DNA from: Verrucosispora sp. NA02020
GTDB lineage: Bacteria > Actinomycetota > Actinomycetes > Mycobacteriales > Micromonosporaceae
Assembly: GCF_013364215.1 (NCBI RefSeq)
Contig: NZ_CP054923.1
Location: 5,270,001 to 5,334,000 of the forward strand
Direction of reading: 5' to 3'
Length of the DNA stretch: 64,000 bases
Shown: positions 35,693-43,286 of the stretch, in pieces
How positions within the stretch are numbered: position 1 is the first letter of the stretch
Layout of the letters: every line of letters begins with the position of its first letter
Translations under genes and position numbers: made by a program
Notes under the pieces: model-generated
Told to the model about the DNA's origin: nothing
Databases searched by the model: none
The model's input: the letters and a program-made list of their open reading frames with translations, nothing else

Positions 35693-36085
35693 TCACATCC
35701 CCAGGAAGGCGCGCAGCCCGGTGATGATCCCGTCGAACGGCGTCAGCACCGCGTCGTACAGGCTGCCGAGACCGCCGTTGGTGATCCGCATCAGCGTCGG
35801 CGCCAACACGATGAGGATGAACGCCGGCCAGTCGGGACGCCGGTCGGCGATGTCCACGATGATGAACATCAGGGCCGCGAGGGAGGCGATGGCAGCACCA
35901 CCGGCGGAGATGCCGGCGGCGTTGCCGAACTCCGACGACAGGCCGACACCGCCGAGTAGGGCGGCACCCCACGCGACCCACGCGAACACGCGCGCCACCT
36001 TGGCGTTCTTGAGCCGCTTGGAGATCAGGTACTGGGCGGAGAGCGCGATGATGACCAGGCCGAAGCCGATACCCACGTTGAACAT
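35693..36085 (-). CDS. Multi-span membrane protein (spread-type)
   Basis: 130 residues, ATG 36085 with AAGGGGTGA upstream. Three to four predicted spans (about 4-20, 34-50, 58-80, 88-103). Small membrane proteins next to traB in Streptomyces plasmids (Spd proteins) drive intramycelial spread; this is a candidate by topology and context only. Confidence 0.65.
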   Translation of the reverse strand: MFNVGIGFGLVIIALSAQYLISKRLKNAKVARVFAWVAWGAALLGGVGLSSEFGNAAGISAGGAAIASLAALMFIIVDIADRRPDWPAFILIVLAPTLMRITNGGLGSLYDAVLTPFDGIITGLRAFLGM

Positions 36086-36090
36086 GACGG

Positions 36091-36540
36091 TCACCCCTTT
36101 CCGAGGGCGAAGGTGGCGGCGAACGCCGCGAACACGAGGTAGAACAGCCACCGCCGCACCGGACGGGCGGTGAGGTAACGCAGCGGCCCCTGCAAGAAGG
36201 TGGGGGCCACCAGCAGCAGGGCGACCATCAGGTACCGGTCGGTGTGGTTGGAGATCAGCCACGCAAGGCGTAGACCCTCCGACCGGGCGGGGATCCGGCG
36301 CACATCCACGGCGGTGGTGCGCCACATGGCGGCCAGCGACAGGGGTCGGTCAGTCCACAGCCACCACCGGCGGAAGCCCTTCCGAATGCTCGCGGCGATG
36401 AATCCGGGCCGGATCTTGCCAACACTCAGGGTGACCGGTACCCTCGCGCGTGCGCGCGCAGACACAGGCGGGCTGTCCAGCACCGGCACCCTGCCGTTTC
36501 GAGGGGATCGAATTTCACTCGGCGTAGCGGTCGCGGTCAT
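36091..36540 (-). CDS. Membrane protein of transfer operon
   Basis: 149 residues, ATG 36540 overlapping the upstream gene's stop. A basic cytosolic N-terminus (FIAASIRKGFRRWWLWTDRP) and two spans near the C-terminus (about 98-116 and 130-146). Spd-like by context; no family recognised. Confidence 0.65.
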   Translation of the reverse strand: MTATATPSEIRSPRNGRVPVLDSPPVSARARARVPVTLSVGKIRPGFIAASIRKGFRRWWLWTDRPLSLAAMWRTTAVDVRRIPARSEGLRLAWLISNHTDRYLMVALLLVAPTFLQGPLRYLTARPVRRWLFYLVFAAFAATFALGKG

Positions 36541-36740
36541 CGGCTGGGCTCCTCTCGCATGTTGTGAACCAAGGTCAGAACGGCTTCCGTGGCATCGTCG
36601 AGACGCCCCATCCGCCACGCTTCGGCAACCAGCCACCCGCACGCACTCCACAGCCGCTGCCGGGGAGTTGCCGCCTCGTTGACGCGGGTTTCGTGCCAGT
36701 GCCGGCGACGCTGCGCCGACTTCTCAGCTCGGGTGGCCAT
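36537..36740 (-). CDS. Small basic protein of transfer operon
   Basis: 67 residues, with a positively charged N-terminus (RAEKSAQRRRHWHETR) and a helical rest (LVAEAWRMGRLDDATEAVL). Overlaps both neighbours by a few bases, so it is coupled within the operon. Function unknown. Confidence 0.65.
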   Translation of the reverse strand: MATRAEKSAQRRRHWHETRVNEAATPRQRLWSACGWLVAEAWRMGRLDDATEAVLTLVHNMREEPSR

Positions 36741-37009
36741 CAGATGTCCTGCTCAGCGGGCATCGCCCACCGCCACAGCACAGGGCCACGGCCTTTGCCG
36801 TCGGAGTCGATGTCGCGTACTTCCAGGTGGAATTCGTGGGCGGTGTTGCGGCGGGATCCGGACCTGAGAACGGCTCCGAGAAGGTGCCGGTTGAGGGTGT
36901 CGCCGGTTTTGTCGCCGTCTTCCAGGTCGATGGCGGTGAGGAACGGGTTGATGTCCCGCACCGGCCTGCCGTTGTGGAAGACGTTGATCTCGTAGATTTT
37001 CGATGCCAT
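36740..37009 (-). CDS. Small beta-type protein of transfer operon
   Basis: 89 residues starting MASKIYEINVFHNGRPV, with an alternating strand pattern and a PVLWRWAMPAEQ end. The sequence looks well conserved in type, but I cannot name the family. Sits in the leftward operon just after the membrane genes. Confidence 0.65.
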   Translation of the reverse strand: MASKIYEINVFHNGRPVRDINPFLTAIDLEDGDKTGDTLNRHLLGAVLRSGSRRNTAHEFHLEVRDIDSDGKGRGPVLWRWAMPAEQDI

Positions 37010-37040
37010 CGAATCCTCGAATTTCGTGCGTTTATGCAGG

Positions 37041-37382
37041 TCAGGGGCTGGTCGGCAGGTCGCCGTGGTGGGGCTCGTCGGTTTCGGCGTACACCCACTT
37101 GCGGCCCTCGCGGGCCACCTCGGCGAGCAGGTAGGCGAGGAGTCCGGCGAGCGCACCGGCGGCTGCGGCGAGGGCGTAGGAGATGTGGATGAGGGTGTTG
37201 GTGGCGATGCCTCCGGCGCCGGCTGCTGCGGTGAACGCGAGGGCGAGGCCGACGTACTCGGTGGCGATCTGCCGCCAATCGCGGTGCTTGACGATCTTCG
37301 AGTGGTCGATGGTCTCGCCGGTGGTGGGGATGGCGACGGCGGCGGGTCGGATGGTGGTGGCGGGCAGAGTGTCAGTGGTCAT
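37041..37382 (-). CDS. Two-span membrane protein of transfer operon
   Basis: 113 residues. Soluble N-terminal 40 residues, spans at about 43-61 and 66-88, then a charged tail (LAEVAREGRKWVYAETDEP). Another Spd-like candidate. Confidence 0.65.
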   Translation of the reverse strand: MTTDTLPATTIRPAAVAIPTTGETIDHSKIVKHRDWRQIATEYVGLALAFTAAAGAGGIATNTLIHISYALAAAAGALAGLLAYLLAEVAREGRKWVYAETDEPHHGDLPTSP

Positions 37383-37385
37383 CGG

Positions 37386-37631
37386 TCAGTCCTCCTCGGA
37401 GTGACGGTCGTGGGCGATGAGGTGACGGATACCGCGCATGACGGCGGCAGCGTCACGGGTGACGGTGCGGGCGGTGTGACGGCGCACCCGGCGCAGCGTC
37501 AGCCCGCCAGTGAGGACGGCGTCAGCGTCGACACCGTCAGCCGTCAGGTGGTGGTGGGTGACGGCGGGGTGACGGTCCCAGCGGGCCGGGATGACGGGCC
37601 ACATGTCGGCGTCAGTCACGGCCGTCACCAC
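37386..37631 (-). CDS. Small His/Val-Thr-rich protein
   Basis: 81 residues, starting MVTAVTDADMWPVIPARWDRH. Basic, His-rich, no membrane span. Its DNA contains six GTGACGG heptamers, the start of a repeat cluster running into the next gene. It overlaps that gene by 20 bases. The protein may be shaped partly by the DNA repeats. Confidence 0.55.
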   Translation of the reverse strand: MVTAVTDADMWPVIPARWDRHPAVTHHHLTADGVDADAVLTGGLTLRRVRRHTARTVTRDAAAVMRGIRHLIAHDRHSEED

Positions 37632-38515
37632 CGTCAGCCAGCTCGGCCGTCACCCGGTCGTGGGCGTCACGCAGGATCTGCTCGGCGTCATCCAGCGCCA
37701 GTTCGCCATGCCACTGCTTGGCCTTGGCGCGACCCAGCCCTTCCCCCCGGATGCCGACCACACGGGCCATCAGGCTTCCCTTCGGCTCCACGCCGAGGGC
37801 AAGGCAGGTCAGGAAGTATTCGCGCATCCCGGACGTCTTGTTGCCGGTGTCTGCGGCCACGGTGCGGGCCCGCTCGGCGGCGTACTCCTCGATCTGCTCG
37901 ACGGTCCAGGTCTGCACTTGGGCGTCGATGAGGTGGCGGGCGAGGGGCTGCACTTTGCCGTTGGTGACGGTGACGGCGCGGGTGACGGCAGTGCCAGGGG
38001 CGGTGACGGTGGGGGTGTCAGCGACGGCGGCGCTGCTGTCGGGTGTCACGGGGATGGTGACGGTGGGGCGGGGTGACGGCTGACGGGTGGGGGTGGCGGC
38101 CGGGAGGGGCGTCACCTTCGGGGCGTCAGTGTCGGTGACGGGGTGGCGGGTGGCGGTTGCGCCAGTGTCAGAGGTGACGTCCACGTCGATGATGTGACGG
38201 CGGCGGTCGGCGTCACCCGTCGGCATGTGCGTCACCTCCGCCCAGGCGTCACCGGTGACGGCGTCAGGCTTCGTGGCTGACACGATGCCGCGCACCACGG
38301 CCAGGCGGCGCAGCAGCATCGCGCGCACCTGCGGGTCCTCAGCCAAGTTGATGTACTTGCAGGCGGCCTGCGTGCGGCGGGTGACTCGGCGGCCGAGGTA
38401 GGTGATGTAGGCGCGCTTCATGCGGCCCGGGTTCGTGTCGGCGGTGACGGCGTGGAACTGGTCGAGGAGACGCGACAGGCGGTCGATGCGCCGCTGCGTG
38501 GCAACCTCGGTGACG
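37401..38515. repeat. Cluster of GTGACGG heptamers
   Basis: I count 17 copies of GTGACGG on the + strand plus two CCGTCAC on the same strand within about 1.1 kb, many as GGTGACGG. They sit inside two transfer genes, in varied spacing and more than one frame. Such density suggests a protein recognition array, for example TraB recognition sequences, rather than only codon bias. Confidence 0.6.
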
Positions 38516-39219
38516 GCGATGGATGCTGGCTCGGCGAGGCCCAGCAGTACGGCCACCTTGCGAACCTTGTCGGTCCACTTCTCCAAGGGCGGCCACCGGT
38601 CGGGGTTGCGGAAGCGCAGGATGTCCCGCTCCTCACGCAGTTCCTCGATGAGCATGTGGGCGGCGACGGCGGCGGCGAACAGGCGTAGGAGCCGCTCGTC
38701 GAGGGTTTGGACGTGGACGGCAGCGAGGGTGGCGGTTGCGGCGGCCAGCCCGAGAACGGTCCAGGGTCCGTTGCCGAGGTTGCCGTGCCGGTACAGGTAG
38801 CGGCGGGTGCGGCGGAACGCGGCGATGATCTGCATTTCGATGAACGAGAACAGGACGACGCGGAACGTCCAGTGGATGCGGATGACTTCGGCGAAGAACA
38901 CCCACATGCCTTGGGCGACGACGGCGGTGGCGACGAGGGCGGTGACGCGGGTGATGGCCCGGTCGAGTGGGGTGATGTCTTCGGTGCTGTCGGGCGTGTT
39001 GTCGGTGTTGCGCTTGCGCCGCCGGACGAGGTTGGCGATGACGAGGATGGCGAGGATTCCGCCGAGGACGGTCATGACGTTGTCGGTGTTGGTGATCCAG
39101 TCGCCGGTGTGGTCAAGCCAGCCGCGTGTGTCCGCCGCCGGGGTGTAGGGCACGGACGACACCGGCACTCCCGGCTCGCGGATACGGAATGGGCTCAGAT
39201 CACTCATCACGTTCGACAC
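37612..39219 (-). CDS. First gene of transfer operon: polytopic membrane protein with cytosolic domain
   Basis: 535 residues; a GTG at 39219 and an ATG at 39207 are both possible starts. Four or so spans lie between residues 48 and 195. A helical cytosolic region follows (about 205-330), then a low-complexity Val-Thr-Pro segment (about 340-425) encoded by clustered GTGACGG heptamers, and a C-terminal helical domain (TVEQIEEYAAERARTVA). Resembles large Spd/Tra membrane proteins of actinomycete plasmids. Transcription should start in the GntR-controlled region. Confidence 0.7.
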   Translation of the reverse strand: MSNVMSDLSPFRIREPGVPVSSVPYTPAADTRGWLDHTGDWITNTDNVMTVLGGILAILVIANLVRRRKRNTDNTPDSTEDITPLDRAITRVTALVATAVVAQGMWVFFAEVIRIHWTFRVVLFSFIEMQIIAAFRRTRRYLYRHGNLGNGPWTVLGLAAATATLAAVHVQTLDERLLRLFAAAVAAHMLIEELREERDILRFRNPDRWPPLEKWTDKVRKVAVLLGLAEPASIAVTEVATQRRIDRLSRLLDQFHAVTADTNPGRMKRAYITYLGRRVTRRTQAACKYINLAEDPQVRAMLLRRLAVVRGIVSATKPDAVTGDAWAEVTHMPTGDADRRRHIIDVDVTSDTGATATRHPVTDTDAPKVTPLPAATPTRQPSPRPTVTIPVTPDSSAAVADTPTVTAPGTAVTRAVTVTNGKVQPLARHLIDAQVQTWTVEQIEEYAAERARTVAADTGNKTSGMREYFLTCLALGVEPKGSLMARVVGIRGEGLGRAKAKQWHGELALDDAEQILRDAHDRVTAELADGGDGRD

Positions 39220-39241
39220 CGTACACTCCGCCTAGTCACTC

Positions 39242-39251
39242 TGTCTAGACA
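39242..39251. promoter_or_regulatory. HutC/GntR-type operator TGTCTAGACA
   Basis: A perfect 10-base palindrome containing GTCTAGAC, the core of HutC-subfamily (for example DasR) operators. It lies between the divergent transfer operon (start 39219/39207) and the HutC-type gntR gene (39322). Flanking bases hold further partial repeats (AAGGA at 39251 and TCCTT at 39272). Confidence 0.75.
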
Positions 39252-39321
39252 AGGAATGTGAGTCTGTGATGTCCTTACAGGCGATGCAGACAGGACAAGA
39301 TCGGCCGTTAGGGTGACCTGC

Positions 39322-40086
39322 ATGGAGACCGACGACCGCCCCCGCTACGCCCAGATCGCAGACGAACTCGGGCGGCGCATCGACGCGGGCATAATCGGCG
39401 TCGGTCTCCCGTTCCCGTCCGACGCCCAACTACAGGAAGAGTTCAGCGTCGCCCGCAACACAGTCCGGCAAGCCCTGGATGTGCTGCGTGCCCAGGGCCG
39501 CATTCACACGGTCAAAGGCCGAGGATCCTACGTTCGCCCCCGAGTTCCTGCCCGGCGTGTCGCCGCGTCCCGGTACAAGGCGGACGTGTCTTCCACCCCG
39601 GATCGTCCGCAGACGGCGGTGACCCACGACTACGGCATCCCGTTTTCGCAGCACAACCCTGATGTGGTGATCGCCCGCGAGTCGGCGTCACCGGAGGTCG
39701 CCGAACTGTTCCAGGTGGAGGCGGGCACGCCGCTGGTGCGCCGCGATCTGGTGTTCCGGCTAGAAGGCTGGCCTACCCACATGTCGACGTCGTTCTACCT
39801 CGCCGAAATGGTGGATGGCACGTGGGTTGCCGGACCAGGGTCGGAGCCGGCGCCGGGCGGCGCGATCGGGCATTTGGCGTCGCTGGGGGTGCGGGTGACT
39901 CGGGTGTTGGAGACGGTGGAGTCGCGGATGCCGTCGCCTCGGGAGGCTGAGGTGTTGCGCATGTCGGCGGGCCCCGTTTTGGCGATCACTCGGCGAATGC
40001 TGGCCGACGGTCGGGTGGTGGAGGTTGCGCGGGAGATCGTGTATCCGGGTGATGGGGTGCGGTTGGAGTACGAGGTGGATTTGTAG
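39322..40086 (+). CDS. GntR family regulator, HutC/UTRA type (KorSA-like)
   Basis: 254 residues. Residues 8-70 are the GntR winged helix (YAQIADELGRRIDAGIIGVG, FSVARNTVRQALDVLRAQG). About 90-250 is a UTRA ligand-binding domain (DVVIARESASPEVAELFQVE ... EVAREIVYPGD). In pSAM2-like elements KorSA, of this subfamily, represses pra/tra and itself. TAGGGT at 39309-39314 sits 7 bases before ATG, consistent with a leaderless message. A GTG at 39313 would add 3 residues. Confidence 0.85.
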   Translation: METDDRPRYAQIADELGRRIDAGIIGVGLPFPSDAQLQEEFSVARNTVRQALDVLRAQGRIHTVKGRGSYVRPRVPARRVAASRYKADVSSTPDRPQTAVTHDYGIPFSQHNPDVVIARESASPEVAELFQVEAGTPLVRRDLVFRLEGWPTHMSTSFYLAEMVDGTWVAGPGSEPAPGGAIGHLASLGVRVTRVLETVESRMPSPREAEVLRMSAGPVLAITRRMLADGRVVEVAREIVYPGDGVRLEYEVDL

Positions 40087-40188
40087 CGGCATAGGTTGGT
40101 GTTGCCAGCTCGCCGGGAGGCGGGTTCCCGGTCGCGGTTGCGGCGCGAGGCGTTGCCGGTTGAGACGGGACTCGACCGGCCCAGGATG

Positions 40189-40229
40189 CGACGAAGCCCC
40201 GGCCGGTGATCCGGTCCGGGGCTTCGTCG
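40189..40229. terminator. Strong bidirectional hairpin terminator
   Basis: CGACGAAGCCCCGG (40189-40202) pairs perfectly with CCGGGGCTTCGTCG (40216-40229), 14 bp with a 13-base loop. It separates the gntR gene from the convergent membrane gene. Confidence 0.8.
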
Positions 40230-40252
40230 TTCGCCACCGATGCTCTGGCGCC

Positions 40253-40723
40253 TCAGCTAGAGAACCCCTGAATCCACGTCCACGGACGGGCAATCAGCAG
40301 CCATGAAACCACCAGCGCCTCGTACCCGAGGGTGGTGAGGGCGAACAACAGCAGAGTCAGCCAGCCGTAGCCGGCAGTGATTGGCGGCAGCAACGCGAAG
40401 GTCAGCGACAGCGCGAGGGCGACGGCAGCAAGGGCACGCCATCGGTTCACCGGCCAGGTGCGGACTGTGGCGACTGCGACTGTGGCCGCGAGGATCGATA
40501 TGGCGAGGCCGACCAGTGATCCGCCGAATGCGGCATGGTGGTTGACGTTCACCGAGTAGGTGTCGGTATGCATGAACAACATGGCGATCGTCAGGATGAC
40601 CACCGCGAAGCTGCTGATGACTAAGAAGTTGTCGTTCCCTCTGGCGACTGCTACCCAGCGCGAAAGCTGTGCCGTTAAGGGCTGGCCGCTACCTGGGGCG
40701 CCCGGGTGGAGTTCGTCTGACAT
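40253..40723 (-). CDS. Four-span membrane protein
   Basis: 156 residues, ATG 40723. Hydrophilic first 30 residues, then four spans (about 34-52, 66-86, 95-112, 118-148). No family recognised. Transcribed toward the terminator shared with gntR. Confidence 0.6.
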   Translation of the reverse strand: MSDELHPGAPGSGQPLTAQLSRWVAVARGNDNFLVISSFAVVILTIAMLFMHTDTYSVNVNHHAAFGGSLVGLAISILAATVAVATVRTWPVNRWRALAAVALALSLTFALLPPITAGYGWLTLLLFALTTLGYEALVVSWLLIARPWTWIQGFSS

Positions 40724-40859
40724 GCGGGGAGCATGACAGAGCGGAGTGGTTGAGCAACAGGCCGCTACTCGGCTACGGCGATGAGCTGGGGCGGCGGAGG
40801 CATCGGCCCCGGTCAGCATGATCCGGACAGCGGGTAGGATAGGAGCACAAATACAGAAC

Positions 40860-40898
40860 GGCCCCGGCAGGTGCTGGTAACACCTTTGCGCCGGGGCC
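40860..40898 (+). ncRNA. Structured leader hairpin upstream of initiator 1
   Basis: Outer arms GGCCCCGGC (40860-40868) and GCCGGGGCC (40890-40898), inner arms AGGTG (40869-40873) and CACCT (40881-40885). The same bipartite design occurs before the second initiator (56624-56659). It may act as an attenuator or processing element in the leader of the initiator mRNA. A TAGGAT -10-like box lies at 40835. Confidence 0.6.
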
Positions 40899-40922
40899 TG
40901 ATCGCCTAGCAGGAGGCGACCC

Positions 40923-40985
40923 ATGCTTAGGGTAGAAGTCTACCTTGCCCGCACATCTGTGCGACCGACTGGTGATGCGCGATGA
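40923..40985 (+). CDS. 20-residue leader peptide overlapping initiator 1
   Basis: ATG with a perfect AGGAGGCG site; the stop TGA (40983) overlaps the initiator ATG (40982). The peptide ends LARTSVRPTGDAR, matching the leader of the second initiator in the TRTSVR, G, A and R positions (9 of 20 identical overall). The codons for RTSVR form a small hairpin CGCAC-ATCT-GTGCG (40950-40963). Strong site plus overlap implies that translation of the leader controls the initiator. Confidence 0.7.
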   Translation: MLRVEVYLARTSVRPTGDAR

Positions 40986-41794
40986 GCGCCACCGCTAAGC
41001 CACGAACCTTCACGATGCTCCCCGACGAGCTGTTCGACCTCGTTGCGGACGGCAAGATCTCCAAGAACGCCGCATGGCTGTACGCGGCCCTGCTGCGGCA
41101 CCATAACCGCAAGCGCCGCGACGACAACGTGTGGCCGTCCCGGACGAGCCTCGCCCGCGCCTGCGGGTTGAAGAAGCCCGAGTCGGTCGACGGCTACATG
41201 GACGAGTTGAAGAAACACGGCCTGGTGGAGGTGTCGGAGCGGCGGATCGCCGGGATGAAGGCCAGCAACCGGTACACGCTCACTCTGATCGCCGAAGGCA
41301 ACCCTGGCCCGGCGCCGAAGCCAGCGGATGTGGACGTTTCCGCAGGTCAGCCCGATACCCCGAAATCGGGGCAGCGTTACCCCCAAATGGGGGGCCACGA
41401 TACCCCGGCACGGGGGTATGAACTAGACGAAGGTGAACTACACCAAGGGGAACAACACCAACCTTCTCTCTCCGGCCACACGCCGACTGTTGCTGCTTCG
41501 TCGGTGAAAAATCCTCAACCCCGTGAGAGAGAGACCGGTTTCTCCGATCAAAAGTTTCCGTCGTCAGAGCACCGGATCCTCGCCAAGTACGGCTGGCAGG
41601 GACAGAACGCCGACGCGATCATCAGCAGGCTCCGCGACGAGCACGACATCTACGGGGTCGGCTGGTACGTCACCGCCGACAAGAACGGCACCTTGCCGGA
41701 TCGCATTCAGGAGTTGGTGGATGAGCGGTTGGCTGAACTGCCGGACTGGACGGGGCCACGGCCGGAGAACGGCAGGTGGCCTACGTCGGTGTAG
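40982..41794 (+). CDS. Replication initiator-like protein 1
   Basis: 270 residues. Residues 1-100 are a winged-helix initiator-like domain (NAAWLYAALLRHHNRKR, WPSRTSLARACGLKKPESVD). A low-complexity middle (about 110-180) is encoded by palindromic iterons. The C-terminal region (about 200-255; ILAKYGWQGQNADAI, GWYVTADKNGTL) is homologous to the end of the protein at 56773. The plan resembles lambda O-type initiators that bind iterons inside their own gene. No helicase or polymerase motif is visible. Confidence 0.65.
   Translation: MSATAKPRTFTMLPDELFDLVADGKISKNAAWLYAALLRHHNRKRRDDNVWPSRTSLARACGLKKPESVDGYMDELKKHGLVEVSERRIAGMKASNRYTLTLIAEGNPGPAPKPADVDVSAGQPDTPKSGQRYPQMGGHDTPARGYELDEGELHQGEQHQPSLSGHTPTVAASSVKNPQPRERETGFSDQKFPSSEHRILAKYGWQGQNADAIISRLRDEHDIYGVGWYVTADKNGTLPDRIQELVDERLAELPDWTGPRPENGRWPTSV
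41355..41419. repeat. Three palindromic iterons within initiator 1 (candidate origin)
   Basis: Units at 41355 (ATACCCCGA-AA-TCGGGG), 41377 (TTACCCCC-AAAT-GGGGGG) and 41400 (ATACCCC-GGCACG-GGGGTAT) are spaced 22-23 bases, about two helical turns. An A/T-richer stretch and TCTCTCTC / GAGAGAGAG arms follow (41465-41534). The arrangement is that of an origin embedded in an initiator gene. Confidence 0.6.
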
Positions 41795-41844
41795 GGGCAC
41801 GCCGGTTGGGGTCGCTACCGTCCGCCTGAGCGGGCAAACGCTGA

Positions 41845-41874
41845 GGGCCGCCCACCAGCACGGTCGGGCGGCCC
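41845..41874. terminator. Bidirectional hairpin terminator
   Basis: GGGCCGCCC (41845-41853) pairs with GGGCGGCCC (41866-41874), 9 bp. It lies between the convergent initiator 1 and the end of the leftward small-gene array. Confidence 0.75.
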
Positions 41875-41886
41875 ACTGCGGCGTGG

Positions 41887-42132
41887 TCAGTTGTCGAGCA
41901 GTACTGCCCACGCGGCGGCCTTCAACCCGGCGAAGCGCGGGTCACAGCCGGTCGGGTCGGCGTCTTCGTGTGCTCTGGGGTTGTTGCAGTCGTGGCGGTC
42001 GGCGTCTAGCCGCGCCATGCCTGCCGAGTAGTAGGGGCTGCCGATGCGCCGGCAGGTGCGGCAGGCGTACGCCCACACGTCACCGCCGTCTGGGTCGACG
42101 ACGACGGTGGTGGCGTGCTGGGGGCTGCTCAC
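41887..42132 (-). CDS. Small Cys-containing protein of the array
   Basis: 81 residues, GTG start overlapping the upstream stop. CRTCRRIGSPYYSAGM with CxxC and later HDCNN and GCDPRF suggest a small zinc site. No family recognised. Last gene of a run of overlapping genes from 43456. Confidence 0.6.
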   Translation of the reverse strand: MSSPQHATTVVVDPDGGDVWAYACRTCRRIGSPYYSAGMARLDADRHDCNNPRAHEDADPTGCDPRFAGLKAAAWAVLLDN

Positions 42133-42365
42133 GGCTTCTCCTCCATCCTCAGCGGCTTGCAGTCTTCGGTGATGGCGGAGCCGTAGATGTTGGCGCCGCA
42201 GCGCAGGACGGCTCGGCCGCAGGCGGTGCACGTGTACCGCTCGGTGCCGGTGGTGTCGTCCCGTACGGTGTGGCCGCGCGCTTCGGCGAGCCGGATCGGT
42301 TCGCGTGCCCAGGTCGCATCGTCGGCCAGCCAGGCGGGGCGGTCGGTTGTGGTCGGGCTGTTCAC
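42129..42365 (-). CDS. Small zinc-ribbon-like protein of the array
   Basis: 78 residues, GTG start overlapping the upstream stop. Contains YTCTACGRAVLRCGANIYG, with CxxC and a further Cys, followed by EDCKPL. Could be a small zinc-binding protein; role unknown. Confidence 0.6.
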   Translation of the reverse strand: MNSPTTTDRPAWLADDATWAREPIRLAEARGHTVRDDTTGTERYTCTACGRAVLRCGANIYGSAITEDCKPLRMEEKP

Positions 42366-42652
42366 AGCGTCTCCTTGGCCTGCTCGGAGGTGATCGTGTA
42401 CACGGGCGGTCGGCCTACTCCCCCGTCAGCCCACACGACCAGCCGCCACGGCTGCCCGTCGTCGGGTGCGTGTTGGGCGAGTACCTGCCGGGCGAACGCC
42501 TCGGGGGTGTAGTCGCTGCGGTCGGCGCCGCGCGGATCCTGCGGCTGGCCGGAGTACGCCTGGTGGGACCAGATGCCGTGGTTCAGGCGCTGGATCTCCC
42601 AGTGGTAGTGAGTGGTGGTGTAGCTGGTGGTGTCGCCGGTCGGGTTGGTCAT
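42362..42652 (-). CDS. Unknown small protein of the array
   Basis: 96 residues, ATG overlapping the upstream gene. Aromatic-rich middle (HYHWEIQRLNHGIWSHQAY), then PEAFARQVLAQHAP and WRLVVWADGG. The pattern of strand plus helix is that of a small alpha/beta protein; no family recognised. Confidence 0.6.
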   Translation of the reverse strand: MTNPTGDTTSYTTTHYHWEIQRLNHGIWSHQAYSGQPQDPRGADRSDYTPEAFARQVLAQHAPDDGQPWRLVVWADGGVGRPPVYTITSEQAKETL

Positions 42653-42909
42653 GGCGCCTCCTTCGGTTTGGGGCGGACGGTGCGGGTCTCCACCAGATGC
42701 GGCCGGTAGGTGGTGATCGTGTTCGACTTCGCCCGGCCCAGCAGGTCGGCGATCCGCTGCCACGTCGTCGACATCTGCCGCAGTTCCGCGACCAGGGCAA
42801 CCTCCTTGGCGAACACGTCGTCGCGCTGCCGGTCGAGATCCTGCCGCCGCCGGTAGGTGTCGGCGAGGTCGGCGAGCAGGTCGGCCTCGGTGGGCGGCTT
42901 GTCGGTCAC
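42649..42909 (-). CDS. Small coiled-coil/HTH-like protein of the array
   Basis: 86 residues, GTG start. Residues 8-45 are heptad-like (LADLADTYRRRQDLDRQRD); TWQRIADLLGRAKSNTITTY at about 50-70 looks like a helix-turn-helix. A small DNA-binding protein is possible. Confidence 0.6.
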   Translation of the reverse strand: MTDKPPTEADLLADLADTYRRRQDLDRQRDDVFAKEVALVAELRQMSTTWQRIADLLGRAKSNTITTYRPHLVETRTVRPKPKEAP

Positions 42910-43286
42910 TAGGGCCTCTCAGTGAACTGGTCGGCGGGTGCCATCCACGGACCGATGATCTGGGTGCCGTCGACCAGCATCCGCACCTCACGGAACACGG
43001 CGGCAGCGCGAAACACGCCGGTCTCCCCCGCCTTGCTGCCGCGCGCTTCGTGGGCGTTGGTGTGGGCGGCGTGCTTGCGTGCGTCTTCCTCGTCCATCTC
43101 TTCGAGGTAGCGGGTTTCGCCGTCTCCGTAGGTGACTGCTTCCGCCCATTCGGTGCGGGCGGGTTCGGGGATGAAGGCGTGGTTGTAGGTGAGGATCCGC
43201 TGTGCCGCGTCGCGGGTGTTCGGGTCGGCGCTGTTGCGTGCGTGCAGGGCGAGGGTGAGAACGTCGTCGTGGAAGGCCACGGTCAC
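42909..43286 (-). CDS. Unknown small protein of the array
   Basis: 125 residues, GTG or nearby start overlapping the upstream stop by TGA/GTG. Helical N-terminus (DVLTLALHARNSADPNTRDAA), charged middle, and a WMAPADQFTERP end. No family recognised. Confidence 0.6.
   Translation of the reverse strand: MTVAFHDDVLTLALHARNSADPNTRDAAQRILTYNHAFIPEPARTEWAEAVTYGDGETRYLEEMDEEDARKHAAHTNAHEARGSKAGETGVFRAAAVFREVRMLVDGTQIIGPWMAPADQFTERP

Noticed and set aside
40860..40898. Hairpin considered as a tRNA or simple terminator
   Set aside because: No cloverleaf or anticodon arm, and no T run; the same structure recurs upstream of initiator 2, so a regulatory leader is more likely.
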